A stretch of DNA of 64,000 nucleotides, from assembly GCA_964574215.1 (NCBI GenBank), contig CAZNLR010000003.1, forward strand, positions 62,001-126,000. The letters run 5' to 3'. A program made the position numbers and the translations under genes. This DNA comes from GCA-2725625 sp964574215 (GTDB lineage: Bacteria; Pseudomonadota; Alphaproteobacteria; Rhodospirillales; UBA2165). A model generated the notes under the pieces. That model ran no database searches. It was not told the DNA's origin and saw only the letters and a program-made list of their open reading frames with translations. Below, piece by piece: positions 1 to 7,946 of this stretch; position 1 is the stretch's first letter; every line of letters begins with the position of its first letter.

Positions 1-66
1 CATTAAAGCAATATTAGACTCATCGAAGAACGAGTCAATGGATAACAAAAGATTCACTTTAACGGG

Positions 67-747
67 GTGAGCTTGACTAGAAAAAGTAAACGGAAAGCGG
101 GGAATTTCACGCCCGCTAAAAAGCGCACGCGACTGAGTCGGGAGCAGCGGGAGCAGCAAATCGTCGAAGAAGCCGTCCGCTATTTCGCCGAGGTTGGTTT
201 CGGTGGTCAAACCAGAGAGTTGGCACGCCGTCTGGGCATATCTCAAAGTTTATTATTCCGCTATTTCCCCTCCAAGGACGCCATCGTCGAAAGGGTCTAC
301 GAAGAGGTGTATTTGCGACGATGGAAACCGGAGTGGGAAGATTTGCTTCAGGACAGAAGCCTGCCCCTCAGTGATCGTTTAACGGATTTTTATCTCGATT
401 ACACCCGCACTATTTTTGAATATGAATGGGTTCGGATATTGATATTTTCCGGTATCAAGGGCGTGACGTCTTATCAAAAATACTTGGGCTTGATTCGTAA
501 TCGTATCCTCAAAAGGATTTGCATTGAACTTCGCGCCACCTATGGATTGCCCGCGCCGGTTAAGAACAACGTCACCCAGCGGGAACTCGATCTCGCCTGG
601 AGCCTTCACGGCGGCATCTTTTATATGGCGATTCGCAAATACATTTATGGTGTGGAAAAAAGGGGCAACTTCGACCCGGCGATCAAGGATACGGTTGCGT
701 CCTTTTTAAACGGCGCGCCGAAAACCCTCAAAAGTATTTTGAAATAA
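67..747 (+). CDS. TetR/AcrR family transcriptional regulator
   Basis: A 226-residue protein with a GTG start. After a very basic N-terminal tail (about residues 1-25) comes a TetR helix-turn-helix at about residues 28-75, with the recognition-helix segment ISQSLLFRYFPSKDAI. The rest is the variable helical ligand-binding and dimerisation domain. Family members are usually repressors released by a small ligand. The gene points toward the tripartite tricarboxylate transporter that starts at 925, so control of that transporter is a reasonable guess, but the ligand is unknown. I saw no clean TetR-type palindrome in the 177-bp gap; the clear palindrome there (839-854) matches the site next to the GntR gene instead. 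Confidence 0.9.
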   Translation: MSLTRKSKRKAGNFTPAKKRTRLSREQREQQIVEEAVRYFAEVGFGGQTRELARRLGISQSLLFRYFPSKDAIVERVYEEVYLRRWKPEWEDLLQDRSLPLSDRLTDFYLDYTRTIFEYEWVRILIFSGIKGVTSYQKYLGLIRNRILKRICIELRATYGLPAPVKNNVTQRELDLAWSLHGGIFYMAIRKYIYGVEKRGNFDPAIKDTVASFLNGAPKTLKSILK

Positions 748-803
748 TTGCCCGGCAAATGAAATAAATGCCTGTCCGGGCATTCCCTATACCCAACTCT
801 CCC

Positions 804-830
804 TTGACTCCGAGTCCCAAGGGATAATAC
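804..830 (+). promoter_or_regulatory. Candidate sigma-70 promoter for TTT system 1
   Basis: TTGACT at 804-809 and TAATAC at 825-830 are separated by 15 bp, slightly short. The palindromic operator at 839-854 would then cover the start-site region, as expected for repression. An 11-bp palindrome (GACTCCGAGTC, 806-816 approx.) sits inside the promoter and could be a second operator, perhaps for the TetR protein. Assigned by eye only. Confidence 0.4.
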
Positions 831-838
831 TCTTTCCA

Positions 839-854
839 AGTCTTATAGAAGACT
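839..854. promoter_or_regulatory. GntR-type operator, site 1 of 5 (upstream of tctC1)
   Basis: AGTCTTATAGAAGACT is a 16-bp palindrome with one mismatched central pair. It lies 71 bp before the tctC1 start codon, just downstream of a candidate -10 box. The same 16-mer occurs at 38767-38782, and perfect or near-perfect versions occur at 7908, 11705 and 15010. The site at 7908 is directly in front of a GntR/HutC-type regulator, the best candidate for the protein that binds here. Confidence 0.7.
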
Positions 855-924
855 GTAGGCAATGAAAATCTCGTGATTTTGGGATTATAAATTAATTCGG
901 GAAGACAGATAGGGAGTTCCTCAA

Positions 925-1989
925 ATGAAGGTAAAGAAATTAGCCCTTACGGGGCTTGCTCTCGGTGCGGCCGCAATTGCGTTTCAGCCGGGTGCAGCGA
1001 AGGCCGAATGGCCGGAACGTCCGATTACGGTCGTCGTTATGTATGGCGCGGGCGGCGGCACTGATACGGTTATCAGAACGCTGGTCGGCGAGATGGCGAA
1101 ATCGACCGGTTGGAAGATCAATGTGATCAACAAGCCGGGTGCGGTCGGTGGCGTCGCCACCAGATACGTTCTCGGTAAAGCGGCTGACGGCTACACGTGG
1201 CTGGGTGCGGCGAATTACAACAAATTCGTCCGCGTCATGGGTCATTCGAAATCCAGGGCCTGGGAAGACTGGCAATATATGCAGGCGGCGAATTCGCGGG
1301 CCAGCTGGTCGGTTCGTCCCGATTCCAAATTCAAATCCTTTAAAGACATCGTTATGGCAGCCAAAGCCAATCCGGGTAAGGTTTCAATATCAACTTCCGG
1401 TCAAGGCGGTCTCTGGCATGAATTGGCGGCCATCGTCGCTCAATCGGCCGGTATCAAGCTGAAATATCTCCCGTACAAGGGCGGAAAGAATGCGACCCTC
1501 GCCGGGCTCAACGGTGAAGCCGACATCGCCGGCGGCGGTGTGCACGAACATATCGAACATGTGCGTGCCGGCAAATTGCGGCCGATCCAACAGACCGGTC
1601 CCGCCGATATCGACGCCGGTGGCGGAAAAGTCATGCCGTCGATCGGTAATTTCCTGCCGCAGATCAAAGGCCAGCTGCCGTTCTCAGGCATCTATAATCT
1701 GGCCATTCGCCGTAGCGCGCCAAAAAGCGTTCATATGAAAGTCCAGAAGGCTTTTGTCGCAGCGGTCAAATCAAATAAATTCGCCGCCGTCGCCAAAAAG
1801 AAGTTCTTCCAGATCGACATCCGGACCGGCGAACAAGCCGACCGGAGGGCAGCTCAGGTCGAATCAATCACGGCGGAAACCTTTGGCAATCTCGGCATAA
1901 AGGGTGCGCAGCCAAGCGGTAAACTTGGCCTGCCGAAACCTGCGAACTTCGATAAATGGTGGCCGCCGAAAGGCTACAAGCCGCTCTAA
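925..1989 (+). CDS. tctC: TTT transporter periplasmic substrate-binding protein (TctC/Bug family), system 1
   Basis: A 354-residue Bug-family binding protein that captures an organic acid in the periplasm and hands it to TctA/TctB. Residues 1-27 form a signal peptide ending at AKA. The mature start WPERPITVVVMYGAGGGTD and the segment ADGYTWL near residue 90 are typical of the family. It is first in a tctC-tctB-tctA cluster, preceded by a candidate promoter and the palindromic operator, and followed by a strong hairpin terminator that would let the binding protein be made in excess over the membrane parts. Tricarboxylate is only one of many known Bug ligands, so the substrate stays open. Confidence 0.93.
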   Translation: MKVKKLALTGLALGAAAIAFQPGAAKAEWPERPITVVVMYGAGGGTDTVIRTLVGEMAKSTGWKINVINKPGAVGGVATRYVLGKAADGYTWLGAANYNKFVRVMGHSKSRAWEDWQYMQAANSRASWSVRPDSKFKSFKDIVMAAKANPGKVSISTSGQGGLWHELAAIVAQSAGIKLKYLPYKGGKNATLAGLNGEADIAGGGVHEHIEHVRAGKLRPIQQTGPADIDAGGGKVMPSIGNFLPQIKGQLPFSGIYNLAIRRSAPKSVHMKVQKAFVAAVKSNKFAAVAKKKFFQIDIRTGEQADRRAAQVESITAETFGNLGIKGAQPSGKLGLPKPANFDKWWPPKGYKPL

Positions 1990-2016
1990 GCAATAATCAA
2001 TAGGTTACATACAATA

Positions 2017-2061
2017 TGCCGGGTGAGTGATTCCGTTAATGACTCACCCGGCAGTTTTTTT
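2017..2061 (+). terminator. Intrinsic terminator or attenuator between tctC and tctB
   Basis: A perfect 12-bp stem (TGCCGGGTGAGT at 2017-2028 with its complement at 2042-2053) closes a 13-nt loop and is followed by a run of seven T. It sits inside the 108-bp gap between the binding-protein gene and the membrane genes. Partial read-through would give more TctC than TctB/TctA. Confidence 0.85.
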
Positions 2062-2097
2062 CCAACATCAGCAACAACCTGCTAACATCACATAATC

Positions 2098-2712
2098 ATG
2101 CCTGCTGAAAAAAAATCACGCATCGAAGCCGACATCGAAAGTCTGGAAAAAGGCGCCTTTACCGGTGAAGAGGGCGGCAGCGAGCGCTCTACCCCCCGGA
2201 AAGATTTCCTGTCATCAATCGCCGTCGCCGCCATCGGCATTTTGGCGATGGTTCTTTCCGTACAACTGGATACGCCGGCTTCCGTCTTTACCTCGCCTGG
2301 TCTGCTGCCCTTCGTGACCGGATTGTCTTTGGTCATTATGGCATTGGGCCTGATTAAAAGAACCATACGCGTCCACGGCTGGGATGCCATGCGGCAAAGC
2401 AGCGGCATCAATCATTTCACCGAGTTTGTCGCCAATGAAGAAGCCAGACGGACGGCCTTACTTATGGTCATTGTGGGCGCCTACGTCATTTTGGTGGGGA
2501 TTATCAGTTTCGACCTTCGTTTCAAAACCGACTTCCATACGTTCCGCTTCTCCAGCTATGAAGCCATCTCCATCCCCGTTATCGCGTATATCCTGTGGCT
2601 GTTCTGGCGGGCGCGGGTGATTTTCTGCGTCCTGGTGTCGGCCGTCATTGTCGTCGCTTTGGCGACGATTTTCCGGGACGGATTCCTAATTTTATTACCG
2701 GGTACCGGGTAG
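2098..2712 (+). CDS. tctB: TTT transporter small membrane subunit TctB, system 1
   Basis: A 204-residue protein with a hydrophilic N-terminal 40 residues and then four or five hydrophobic segments (about residues 40-60, 65-85, 120-140, 155-170 and 172-195). This is the layout of the small TctB subunit, which partners the large TctA permease. Identity comes mainly from position, between tctC and tctA, and from topology, because TctB sequences are poorly conserved. The stop codon is 9 bp before tctA, so the two are probably co-translated. Confidence 0.85.
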   Translation: MPAEKKSRIEADIESLEKGAFTGEEGGSERSTPRKDFLSSIAVAAIGILAMVLSVQLDTPASVFTSPGLLPFVTGLSLVIMALGLIKRTIRVHGWDAMRQSSGINHFTEFVANEEARRTALLMVIVGAYVILVGIISFDLRFKTDFHTFRFSSYEAISIPVIAYILWLFWRARVIFCVLVSAVIVVALATIFRDGFLILLPGTG

Positions 2713-2721
2713 GATCGCGCC

Positions 2722-4200
2722 ATGTACATGGAAATTATGGAACAGTTGGCGATCGCTTTCCAACCCTGGATGCTCTGGGTCTGTTTGATTGGCGTTACCC
2801 TGGGAATTCTTTGGGGCGCCATGCCGGGCCTGTCCACCACCATGGCCATGGCACTGTTAATCGGTCTTTCCACGGGTATGACGCAGCATGTCGCTATTAT
2901 GTTCATGTTGGGCGTTTACACCGGTTCGGTTTTCGGTGGCGCCATATCGGCCGTGCTGATCAATATTCCCGGCACACCAGACGCGGTTCCCACCATGATG
3001 GAGGGTCATCAACTGGCCCAACGGGGCGAAGGCGGACTGGCACTGGGCACGGCCATCGCCGCTTCCTTCCTGGGCAACTGGGTCGGCATTATTCTGCTGA
3101 TTGCTTTTATTCCGGCTATTCTGTTCCTGGCCCTGCAGTTCCGTTCCTGGGAAATGTTCCTGCTGGCCATGTGGGGAATCGCCATCTGCGGCTCCATGTC
3201 GGCGGGCGATATGCCGATCAAGGGTTGGATCTCCGGCTGGATCGGCCTGCTGATTTCCTTTGTCGGGCTCGACGCCATTCACGGCGTCCCCCGCTTTACC
3301 TTTGGCGTGCGCATGCTGGAAGACGGCATCAGTTATATTCCGTTGCTGATCGGCCTGTTCGGTCTAACCGAAGTTCTCAAGGTGCTGCCCCAGAAAAATC
3401 CACCGGGCATTCCGTCGGATGTGGGTCGTGTGGTCCCCCCGTTAAACATGATCACAAAATATGTCAGGACGTCGATCCGTTCCGGCCTGATCGGCACCAT
3501 CATCGGCGCCATTCCCGGCGCCGGCGCCAATGTAGCGTCGTTTCTGTCCTATGACATCGCCCGCCGGCGAGCCAAACCCGAAGAGGCCGCCAAATGGGGC
3601 AAGGGCAGCTACGAAGCCATCGTCAGCGCCGAAGTGGCCAACAACGCCAATATCGGCGGCTCCATGCTGCCGACCCTGACCCTGGGCATTCCCGGCAATG
3701 CGGCGGCGGCGGCCATTCTGGCGGCGCTGGAGATGAAAAACGTCGTTGTCGGCCCGACCATTCAGACGGAAAATCCCGGCATCATTTTCTACATTTATAT
3801 CGGTCTGATCATCGCCAACTTCCTGATGTACGGCATGGCCATCGCGCTGATCAAACCCTGCGTCAAACTGTTCAGTCTGCCGCGTACTCTGTTGATGCCG
3901 CTGATCATACCCATCTGCATGATGGGCGCCTTCGCCGTCAATTTGAACTATTTCGACGTTTATCTGATGTTCATCGCCGGTATTGTGGGCTATATCCTGC
4001 ACCGGTACGGCTTTCCCCTGGCGCCGATGGTGCTGGCGGTGATTTTAGGTCCGTTGGCCGATGAAAATTTCCGCCGGGCGTTGCTGGTGTTCGAGGATAA
4101 AGGCTGGTTTTCCATTCTCATCGACCGCCCCATCGGCACGGTCCTGCTGATCGTCGTCATCTACACCTTCTATGACGGCATCTTCAAACGGGGCAAATAG
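2722..4200 (+). CDS. tctA: TTT transporter large permease TctA, system 1
   Basis: A 492-residue, very hydrophobic protein with about 11-12 membrane segments, the usual size for TctA. The family's glycine/proline motifs are visible: WGAMPGLSTTMAMALLIGLS near residues 32-51, and IPGAGANVASFLSYDIAR near residues 262-280, followed by NNANIGGSMLPTLTLGIPG. TctA forms the secondary-transport channel, driven by ion gradients and fed by TctC. It ends the TTT operon; a twin-palindrome region follows before the next gene. Confidence 0.95.
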   Translation: MYMEIMEQLAIAFQPWMLWVCLIGVTLGILWGAMPGLSTTMAMALLIGLSTGMTQHVAIMFMLGVYTGSVFGGAISAVLINIPGTPDAVPTMMEGHQLAQRGEGGLALGTAIAASFLGNWVGIILLIAFIPAILFLALQFRSWEMFLLAMWGIAICGSMSAGDMPIKGWISGWIGLLISFVGLDAIHGVPRFTFGVRMLEDGISYIPLLIGLFGLTEVLKVLPQKNPPGIPSDVGRVVPPLNMITKYVRTSIRSGLIGTIIGAIPGAGANVASFLSYDIARRRAKPEEAAKWGKGSYEAIVSAEVANNANIGGSMLPTLTLGIPGNAAAAAILAALEMKNVVVGPTIQTENPGIIFYIYIGLIIANFLMYGMAIALIKPCVKLFSLPRTLLMPLIIPICMMGAFAVNLNYFDVYLMFIAGIVGYILHRYGFPLAPMVLAVILGPLADENFRRALLVFEDKGWFSILIDRPIGTVLLIVVIYTFYDGIFKRGK

Positions 4201-4203
4201 TTA

Positions 4204-4269
4204 ATTTATCGACTGTCGATTAATTCACACCTATTCACAACTTCGTTAATTAATCGACAGTCGATAAAT
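4204..4269. promoter_or_regulatory. Twin palindromic operator with 22-bp inverted repeats
   Basis: Two 22-bp arms (4204-4225 and 4248-4269) are perfect inverted copies separated by 22 bp. Each arm is itself a palindrome with the core ATCGACtGTCGAT (4208-4220) or ATCGACaGTCGAT (4253-4265), with centres about 45 bp apart. No T-run follows, so a double operator, perhaps allowing looping, fits better than a terminator. It lies 62 bp before the Gfo/Idh gene at 4331. It differs from the AGTCTTATATAAGACT sites, so a different regulator is implied. Confidence 0.65.
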
Positions 4270-4330
4270 AGAAAATGCAGTGAAATCAATGAGTTGAAAT
4301 TTGAGCAATAAGTAAAAACAAGAGGAAAAA

Positions 4331-5449
4331 ATGACGGATACGGTAAGTGAAATTGGATTGGCGATCATTGGCTGCGGCACCATCGGGAGGATTCGGGCCA
4401 AGTATGCACGGGAGTATCCCGGTGTTAAATGGCTGGGGTTGTGCGACATCAACGAGGAACTGGGCCGCCAGCTGGCCGAGGACGTCAATGCGGATTTCTT
4501 CACCACCGACGCCGAGGAACTGATCAGGCGGTCCGAAGTCAATGCGACCATGATCATCACCGAGGAAAACAAGCATACCGAACCGACGCTGTGGGCGGTG
4601 GAACAGGGCCACAAACTGTTCATCGAAAAACCCCTCGCCACCGAGGCGCGGGAGAGCCTGCAAATCCTGGACGCCATTACCGACGCCGGGCTGGATGCCT
4701 GCATCGGTTACACCCAGCGCTTCCGCCGCCGTTTCCTGACGGTCAAAGAAAGGTTGCAGAGCGGCCAGATCGGCGAAGTCCACACGGTGACCACACGCGC
4801 TTTCATGAACCGCATGGTGCCCATCGCCACCATCGCCAAAACCAACGAGCGCCACAATCTGACGCCCATGGTGGTCTCCGGCACCCACAGTCTCGACATG
4901 TCCATGTGGCTGATGGAAGGCAAGACACCGGTGTCGGTGTACGCCAGATCGGTCGACAAAGTATTGTCCGAATGGGGCACCAAGGATTCGACCCTGGGGA
5001 TTTTCACCATGGACGACGGCACCCTCTTTTCCATGAACATCTGCTGGGCCCTGCCCGAGGTCTGGCCCGGTACGGTCTATGGCCTGGAGATCGGTATCGT
5101 CGGTGAAAAAGGCGTTATCGATATCGAGGACACCCACCGGGATTTGGTTCTGGCCACCGAGGAAAAGCTGCCGGGAGGTTACATCTCCGGCGGTTACGAA
5201 GCGCCGGAACGGCATGTGGATTTTTTGACCTCCTATCCGCCGGGTGATCTTTGGAACAACCAGCTTTACGGCCCCATGCGCGAAGAAACCATCGGCTGGT
5301 TCAGCCGTATCATGATGGGCGTTCCCACGCCTCACGCCACGGCCAAAGAAGGTCATAACAACCTGCTCCACACCATGGCCATGGATCTTTCGGCCAAAAC
5401 TGGTGCAGAAGTTTCTCTCCCAATCGATCCCGAGGAATTCTATAAATAA
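4331..5449 (+). CDS. Gfo/Idh/MocA family NAD(P)-dependent oxidoreductase
   Basis: A 372-residue protein with an N-terminal Rossmann fold (IGLAIIGCGTIGRIRAKYAR, about residues 6-25) and the family's EKPLATEA segment near residue 100, whose lysine is catalytic in characterised members. The C-terminal half is the substrate-binding beta-sheet domain. Members act on sugars, inositols and related hydroxy compounds. The gene follows the twin-palindrome region behind TTT system 1 and precedes a hotdog-fold protein, so it probably works on the imported compound, but the substrate cannot be read from sequence. The start is supported by the upstream AAGAGGAAAAA. Confidence 0.92.
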   Translation: MTDTVSEIGLAIIGCGTIGRIRAKYAREYPGVKWLGLCDINEELGRQLAEDVNADFFTTDAEELIRRSEVNATMIITEENKHTEPTLWAVEQGHKLFIEKPLATEARESLQILDAITDAGLDACIGYTQRFRRRFLTVKERLQSGQIGEVHTVTTRAFMNRMVPIATIAKTNERHNLTPMVVSGTHSLDMSMWLMEGKTPVSVYARSVDKVLSEWGTKDSTLGIFTMDDGTLFSMNICWALPEVWPGTVYGLEIGIVGEKGVIDIEDTHRDLVLATEEKLPGGYISGGYEAPERHVDFLTSYPPGDLWNNQLYGPMREETIGWFSRIMMGVPTPHATAKEGHNNLLHTMAMDLSAKTGAEVSLPIDPEEFYK

Positions 5450-5479
5450 CTCTTCGGCAGCTCCGACGGGGGAAACAGC

Positions 5480-6220
5480 ATTAGCGAGACCATCATCATT
5501 GCTTCGCGCTTCAACGGTCCCACCGGATCAGGCAACGGCGGCTATACCTGCGGTCGCCTGGCGGCCCATTTAGACGACACGGCGGAAATAACGTTGCGAA
5601 AACCCGTACCGTTGGACATGCCGTTGGACGTGCGGTCCGCCGCCAACGATCAGATATCCCTTTGGTTTAAAGACGATCTCATCGCCGAGGCCGAACCCTG
5701 TTCCTTTGAACTCGACCCGCCCCCGCCGCCGGATTTTGCCGCTGCCGAGGACGCCAGCACCCGCTACAGCGGCTTTCACTTCCATCCCTACCCGAAATGC
5801 TTCGTCTGCGGTCCCGAACGGCCCGATCAGGACGGTCTGAGCATTTTTGCCGGACTGATACCGGATGCGGATATTTTCGCGGCCACCTGGATACCGGCGG
5901 TCGATCTTACCGATGGGGACGGCTGGGTGAGGCCTGAATTTGTCTGGGCGGCGCTGGATTGCCCGGGCGGCATCGCCACCTTGGGAAATTTTGAAACGCC
6001 CATCATCCTGGGGCGCATGGCGGCGAACCTCGTGGCCCCGGTCAAAGCCGGCGAACGCTATATTCCCATGGGCTGGCGCATCTCTCAGGAAGGCCGGAAA
6101 ACATTCGTCGGCACGGCGCTCTATTCCGCCAAAGGAGAACTTTGCGGGCTGGCCAAGGCAATCTGGATTACGCTCACGGAGGAATTACCGCAGGCAGAGA
6201 CTTTTAGCCCCACGAAATAG
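5480..6220 (+). CDS. Hotdog-fold thioesterase-like protein, probable ATT start
   Basis: The frame is open from the stop codon of the previous gene (5449) to 6220 but has no ATG or GTG near its 5' end; the first conventional codon is a TTG at 5594. The codons upstream of that TTG encode SETIIIASRFNGPTGSGNGG, which looks like a genuine conserved N-terminus. An ATT codon at 5480 has a GGGGGA ribosome site 6-7 bp upstream (5468-5473), so I place the start there, giving 246 residues. The central CFVCGPERPDQDGLSIF and the later FVWAALDCPGG resemble a hotdog-fold family of poorly described acyl-thioester proteins. Function is tentative. The gene lies about 30 bp behind the Gfo/Idh gene and is likely co-transcribed. 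Confidence 0.7.
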   Translation: MSETIIIASRFNGPTGSGNGGYTCGRLAAHLDDTAEITLRKPVPLDMPLDVRSAANDQISLWFKDDLIAEAEPCSFELDPPPPPDFAAAEDASTRYSGFHFHPYPKCFVCGPERPDQDGLSIFAGLIPDADIFAATWIPAVDLTDGDGWVRPEFVWAALDCPGGIATLGNFETPIILGRMAANLVAPVKAGERYIPMGWRISQEGRKTFVGTALYSAKGELCGLAKAIWITLTEELPQAETFSPTK

Positions 6221-6266
6221 TCCTTCTCTCCAGCCGGTGCTAAGTCAGGTTGGAAATTATTCTTCG

Positions 6267-7331
6267 TTACAATGTCTCGATCCCCAAATCGTCGGCCAGA
6301 TCGACCAGCACGGCTAAAAGCCCATCGTGTAGGGGTACACCGTTCTCTTCACGGTCCTGGCGCTTACGGTGACTTTGTTCACCGGGGAGGAGAACTTCGT
6401 CATAGCCGGGCAAAGTAGGCGACGCCTTCATTGATCTGATCACCCTATCGACCTGACGTTTAAAAGCTTCCACGTCGGCAAAAGCCGCCACGTCGATGGC
6501 GGCGACGAATTGACCCGTATTGGTGGGGGCCACGAATTCGGCATTGAAATCGATAACGTCCTTGCCGAAAGCGGCGCCGTTCAGGGTACCCGCCAGAAAA
6601 CCGATCATCAAAGCCAGGCCATATCCTTTGGGCCCGCCGATGGGCAGTAGAAAACCGTCGTCAGCCTTGGTCGGATCGGTAAGAGGCTTGCCTTGCCGGT
6701 CGATCATCCAGCCTTCGGGCATTTGCTCGCCCCGCTGGGCGGCCGTTTTCACCTTGCCGTAGGCCGCCACCGTTGTCGCCATGTCGAGCACCACGTCGGG
6801 CTCTTCCATGGCCGGAACGGCGAAGGCGATGGGATTGGTGCTGAGCAGCATTTCGGTCCCGCCCCAGGGCGGCAGATGATTGGCGTTGCCGACGGCCGCG
6901 TAAAGACCGATCATATTTTCCGCCAGAGGCATTTTGGCATAGAGGGACGCCGGACCGGCATGGTTGCTGTGATGGGCGCCGACCCAGGCAATGCCGCTTT
7001 TCCTGGCTTTTTCCATGGCCTTTTGGGCGCAAAACCGCATCACCAAATGGCCTTGCGCATTATCGCCATTGACCAGGGCCGTGGCGTCTCTTTCCGTTTC
7101 CACTCTGATATGGGGCGTCAAATTCAGTCCCCCGGCCTTGATGCGTTTAATATAGCCGGGCAAGCGGAATACCCCGTGACCGTCCGAGCCGTTCAAGTCG
7201 GCATCCGCCATCAGTTTGGCCACTATGGATGCATCCTCATTCGGCATCCCGGATTTTGTAAGGGCACTGTATATAAAGGCTTCTATGTCGGACGCGGCGT
7301 AACGCCTGACAGGACCTTTGTCACCAGCCAT
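6267..7331 (-). CDS. Malate/L-lactate dehydrogenase family oxidoreductase (Ldh_2)
   Basis: A 354-residue NAD(P)-dependent 2-hydroxyacid dehydrogenase of the Ldh_2 (YlbC/AllD/Mdh) family, which has its own fold. Diagnostic segments are DLNGSDGHGVFRLPGY near residue 50, AHHSNHAGPASLYA near residue 120, LSTNPIAFAVPA, and GPKGYGLALMIGFLAG near residue 235. The C-terminus carries PGEQSHRKRQDREENG, the usual family end. Known members oxidise malate, L-lactate, ureidoglycolate or similar acids. It lies just downstream of the cupin gene on the same strand (14-bp gap), so the two form an operon. Confidence 0.92.
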   Translation of the reverse strand: MAGDKGPVRRYAASDIEAFIYSALTKSGMPNEDASIVAKLMADADLNGSDGHGVFRLPGYIKRIKAGGLNLTPHIRVETERDATALVNGDNAQGHLVMRFCAQKAMEKARKSGIAWVGAHHSNHAGPASLYAKMPLAENMIGLYAAVGNANHLPPWGGTEMLLSTNPIAFAVPAMEEPDVVLDMATTVAAYGKVKTAAQRGEQMPEGWMIDRQGKPLTDPTKADDGFLLPIGGPKGYGLALMIGFLAGTLNGAAFGKDVIDFNAEFVAPTNTGQFVAAIDVAAFADVEAFKRQVDRVIRSMKASPTLPGYDEVLLPGEQSHRKRQDREENGVPLHDGLLAVLVDLADDLGIETL

Positions 7332-7345
7332 GATTTTCCCCGATC

Positions 7346-7762
7346 TTATTGTTGGGTGGGTGTTACGACGTCATCGCCGGACAAATGTTCGACCGTCTTT
7401 CCGGTCCCCTCGAAGGTGCGGGTCACGTGGTCGGAATCGTAGGTCCAGAGAATGGTGGCCGGTGTATCGCCGATGTTGACAAACCGGTGATACTTTCCCG
7501 CCTCAATAAAGGTCGTATCCATCGGCTTGACGGGCGTGCGCTCTCCCTCGATTTCCACTTCGCAATTGCCTTCCAGCAACACCACTTGTTCGTCACAATT
7601 GTGGCAGTGAACCGGCACCTCCTTGCCGACGGGAAAGCTCGTCAATCCGGAGGTTATGCCGGCGCCGCATTTTTCCCTGCCGACCAAAAGGGTCGTTTTG
7701 ACTCCGTCGCCTCTTTCAAAGACGGGTACATCTTCGATTTTAATGATCGTTGTCTCGGACAT
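7346..7762 (-). CDS. Single-domain cupin protein
   Basis: A small beta-barrel protein of 138 residues. The cupin metal-binding motif is visible around VHCHNCDEQVVLLEG, with the second half at MDTTFIEAGKYHRFVN. I use the start at 7762 (MSETT) rather than the upstream in-frame one at 7786, because GGGAGGA lies 4-5 bp before this ATG. It is followed at once by the Ldh_2 dehydrogenase and is divergent from the GntR regulator. Small cupins of this kind bind or isomerise sugars and organic acids; no specific role can be given. Confidence 0.85.
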   Translation of the reverse strand: MSETTIIKIEDVPVFERGDGVKTTLLVGREKCGAGITSGLTSFPVGKEVPVHCHNCDEQVVLLEGNCEVEIEGERTPVKPMDTTFIEAGKYHRFVNIGDTPATILWTYDSDHVTRTFEGTGKTVEHLSGDDVVTPTQQ

Positions 7763-7907
7763 TGATCCTCCCTTCCCTGCCCCCACTTATTATTGTTATT
7801 TCAGTCTCGCGCTTATTCCGGGTTTCCCGGCGGCGGGTCTGTTATTTCGATTGATCGATTGAATTAAACCGATCTCCGTAGCATACTTAATAGCAAGGAA
7901 ATCGCAA

Positions 7908-7923
7908 AGTCTTATATAAGACT
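7908..7923. promoter_or_regulatory. GntR-type operator, site 2 of 5 (GntR gene itself)
   Basis: AGTCTTATATAAGACT is a perfect 16-bp palindrome lying 23 bp before the start codon of the GntR/UTRA regulator at 7947. Its GTCT-N6-AGAC shape fits the GT...AC half-site pattern known for HutC-type GntR proteins. The position suggests autoregulation and makes this regulator the likely reader of all five sites. Confidence 0.8.
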
Positions 7924-7946
7924 ATTTAGATGAAAAGACAGTTGTC

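Noticed and set aside
2595..3554. Plus-strand 319-residue open frame overlapping tctB/tctA
   Set aside because: It is a different frame of the tctA gene with a His/Arg/Gly-rich translation and no recognisable domain; the tctA frame carries all conserved motifs.
4204..4269. Reading the inverted repeat after tctA as a terminator
   Set aside because: The loop is 22 nt, there is no T-run after the second arm, and each arm is itself palindromic, which fits protein-binding sites better.
4286..5371. Minus-strand 361-residue open frame opposite the Gfo/Idh gene
   Set aside because: It is an antisense shadow of a clear coding gene. Its translation is rich in His, Gly and Asp without domain motifs, as expected from reversed GC-rich codons.
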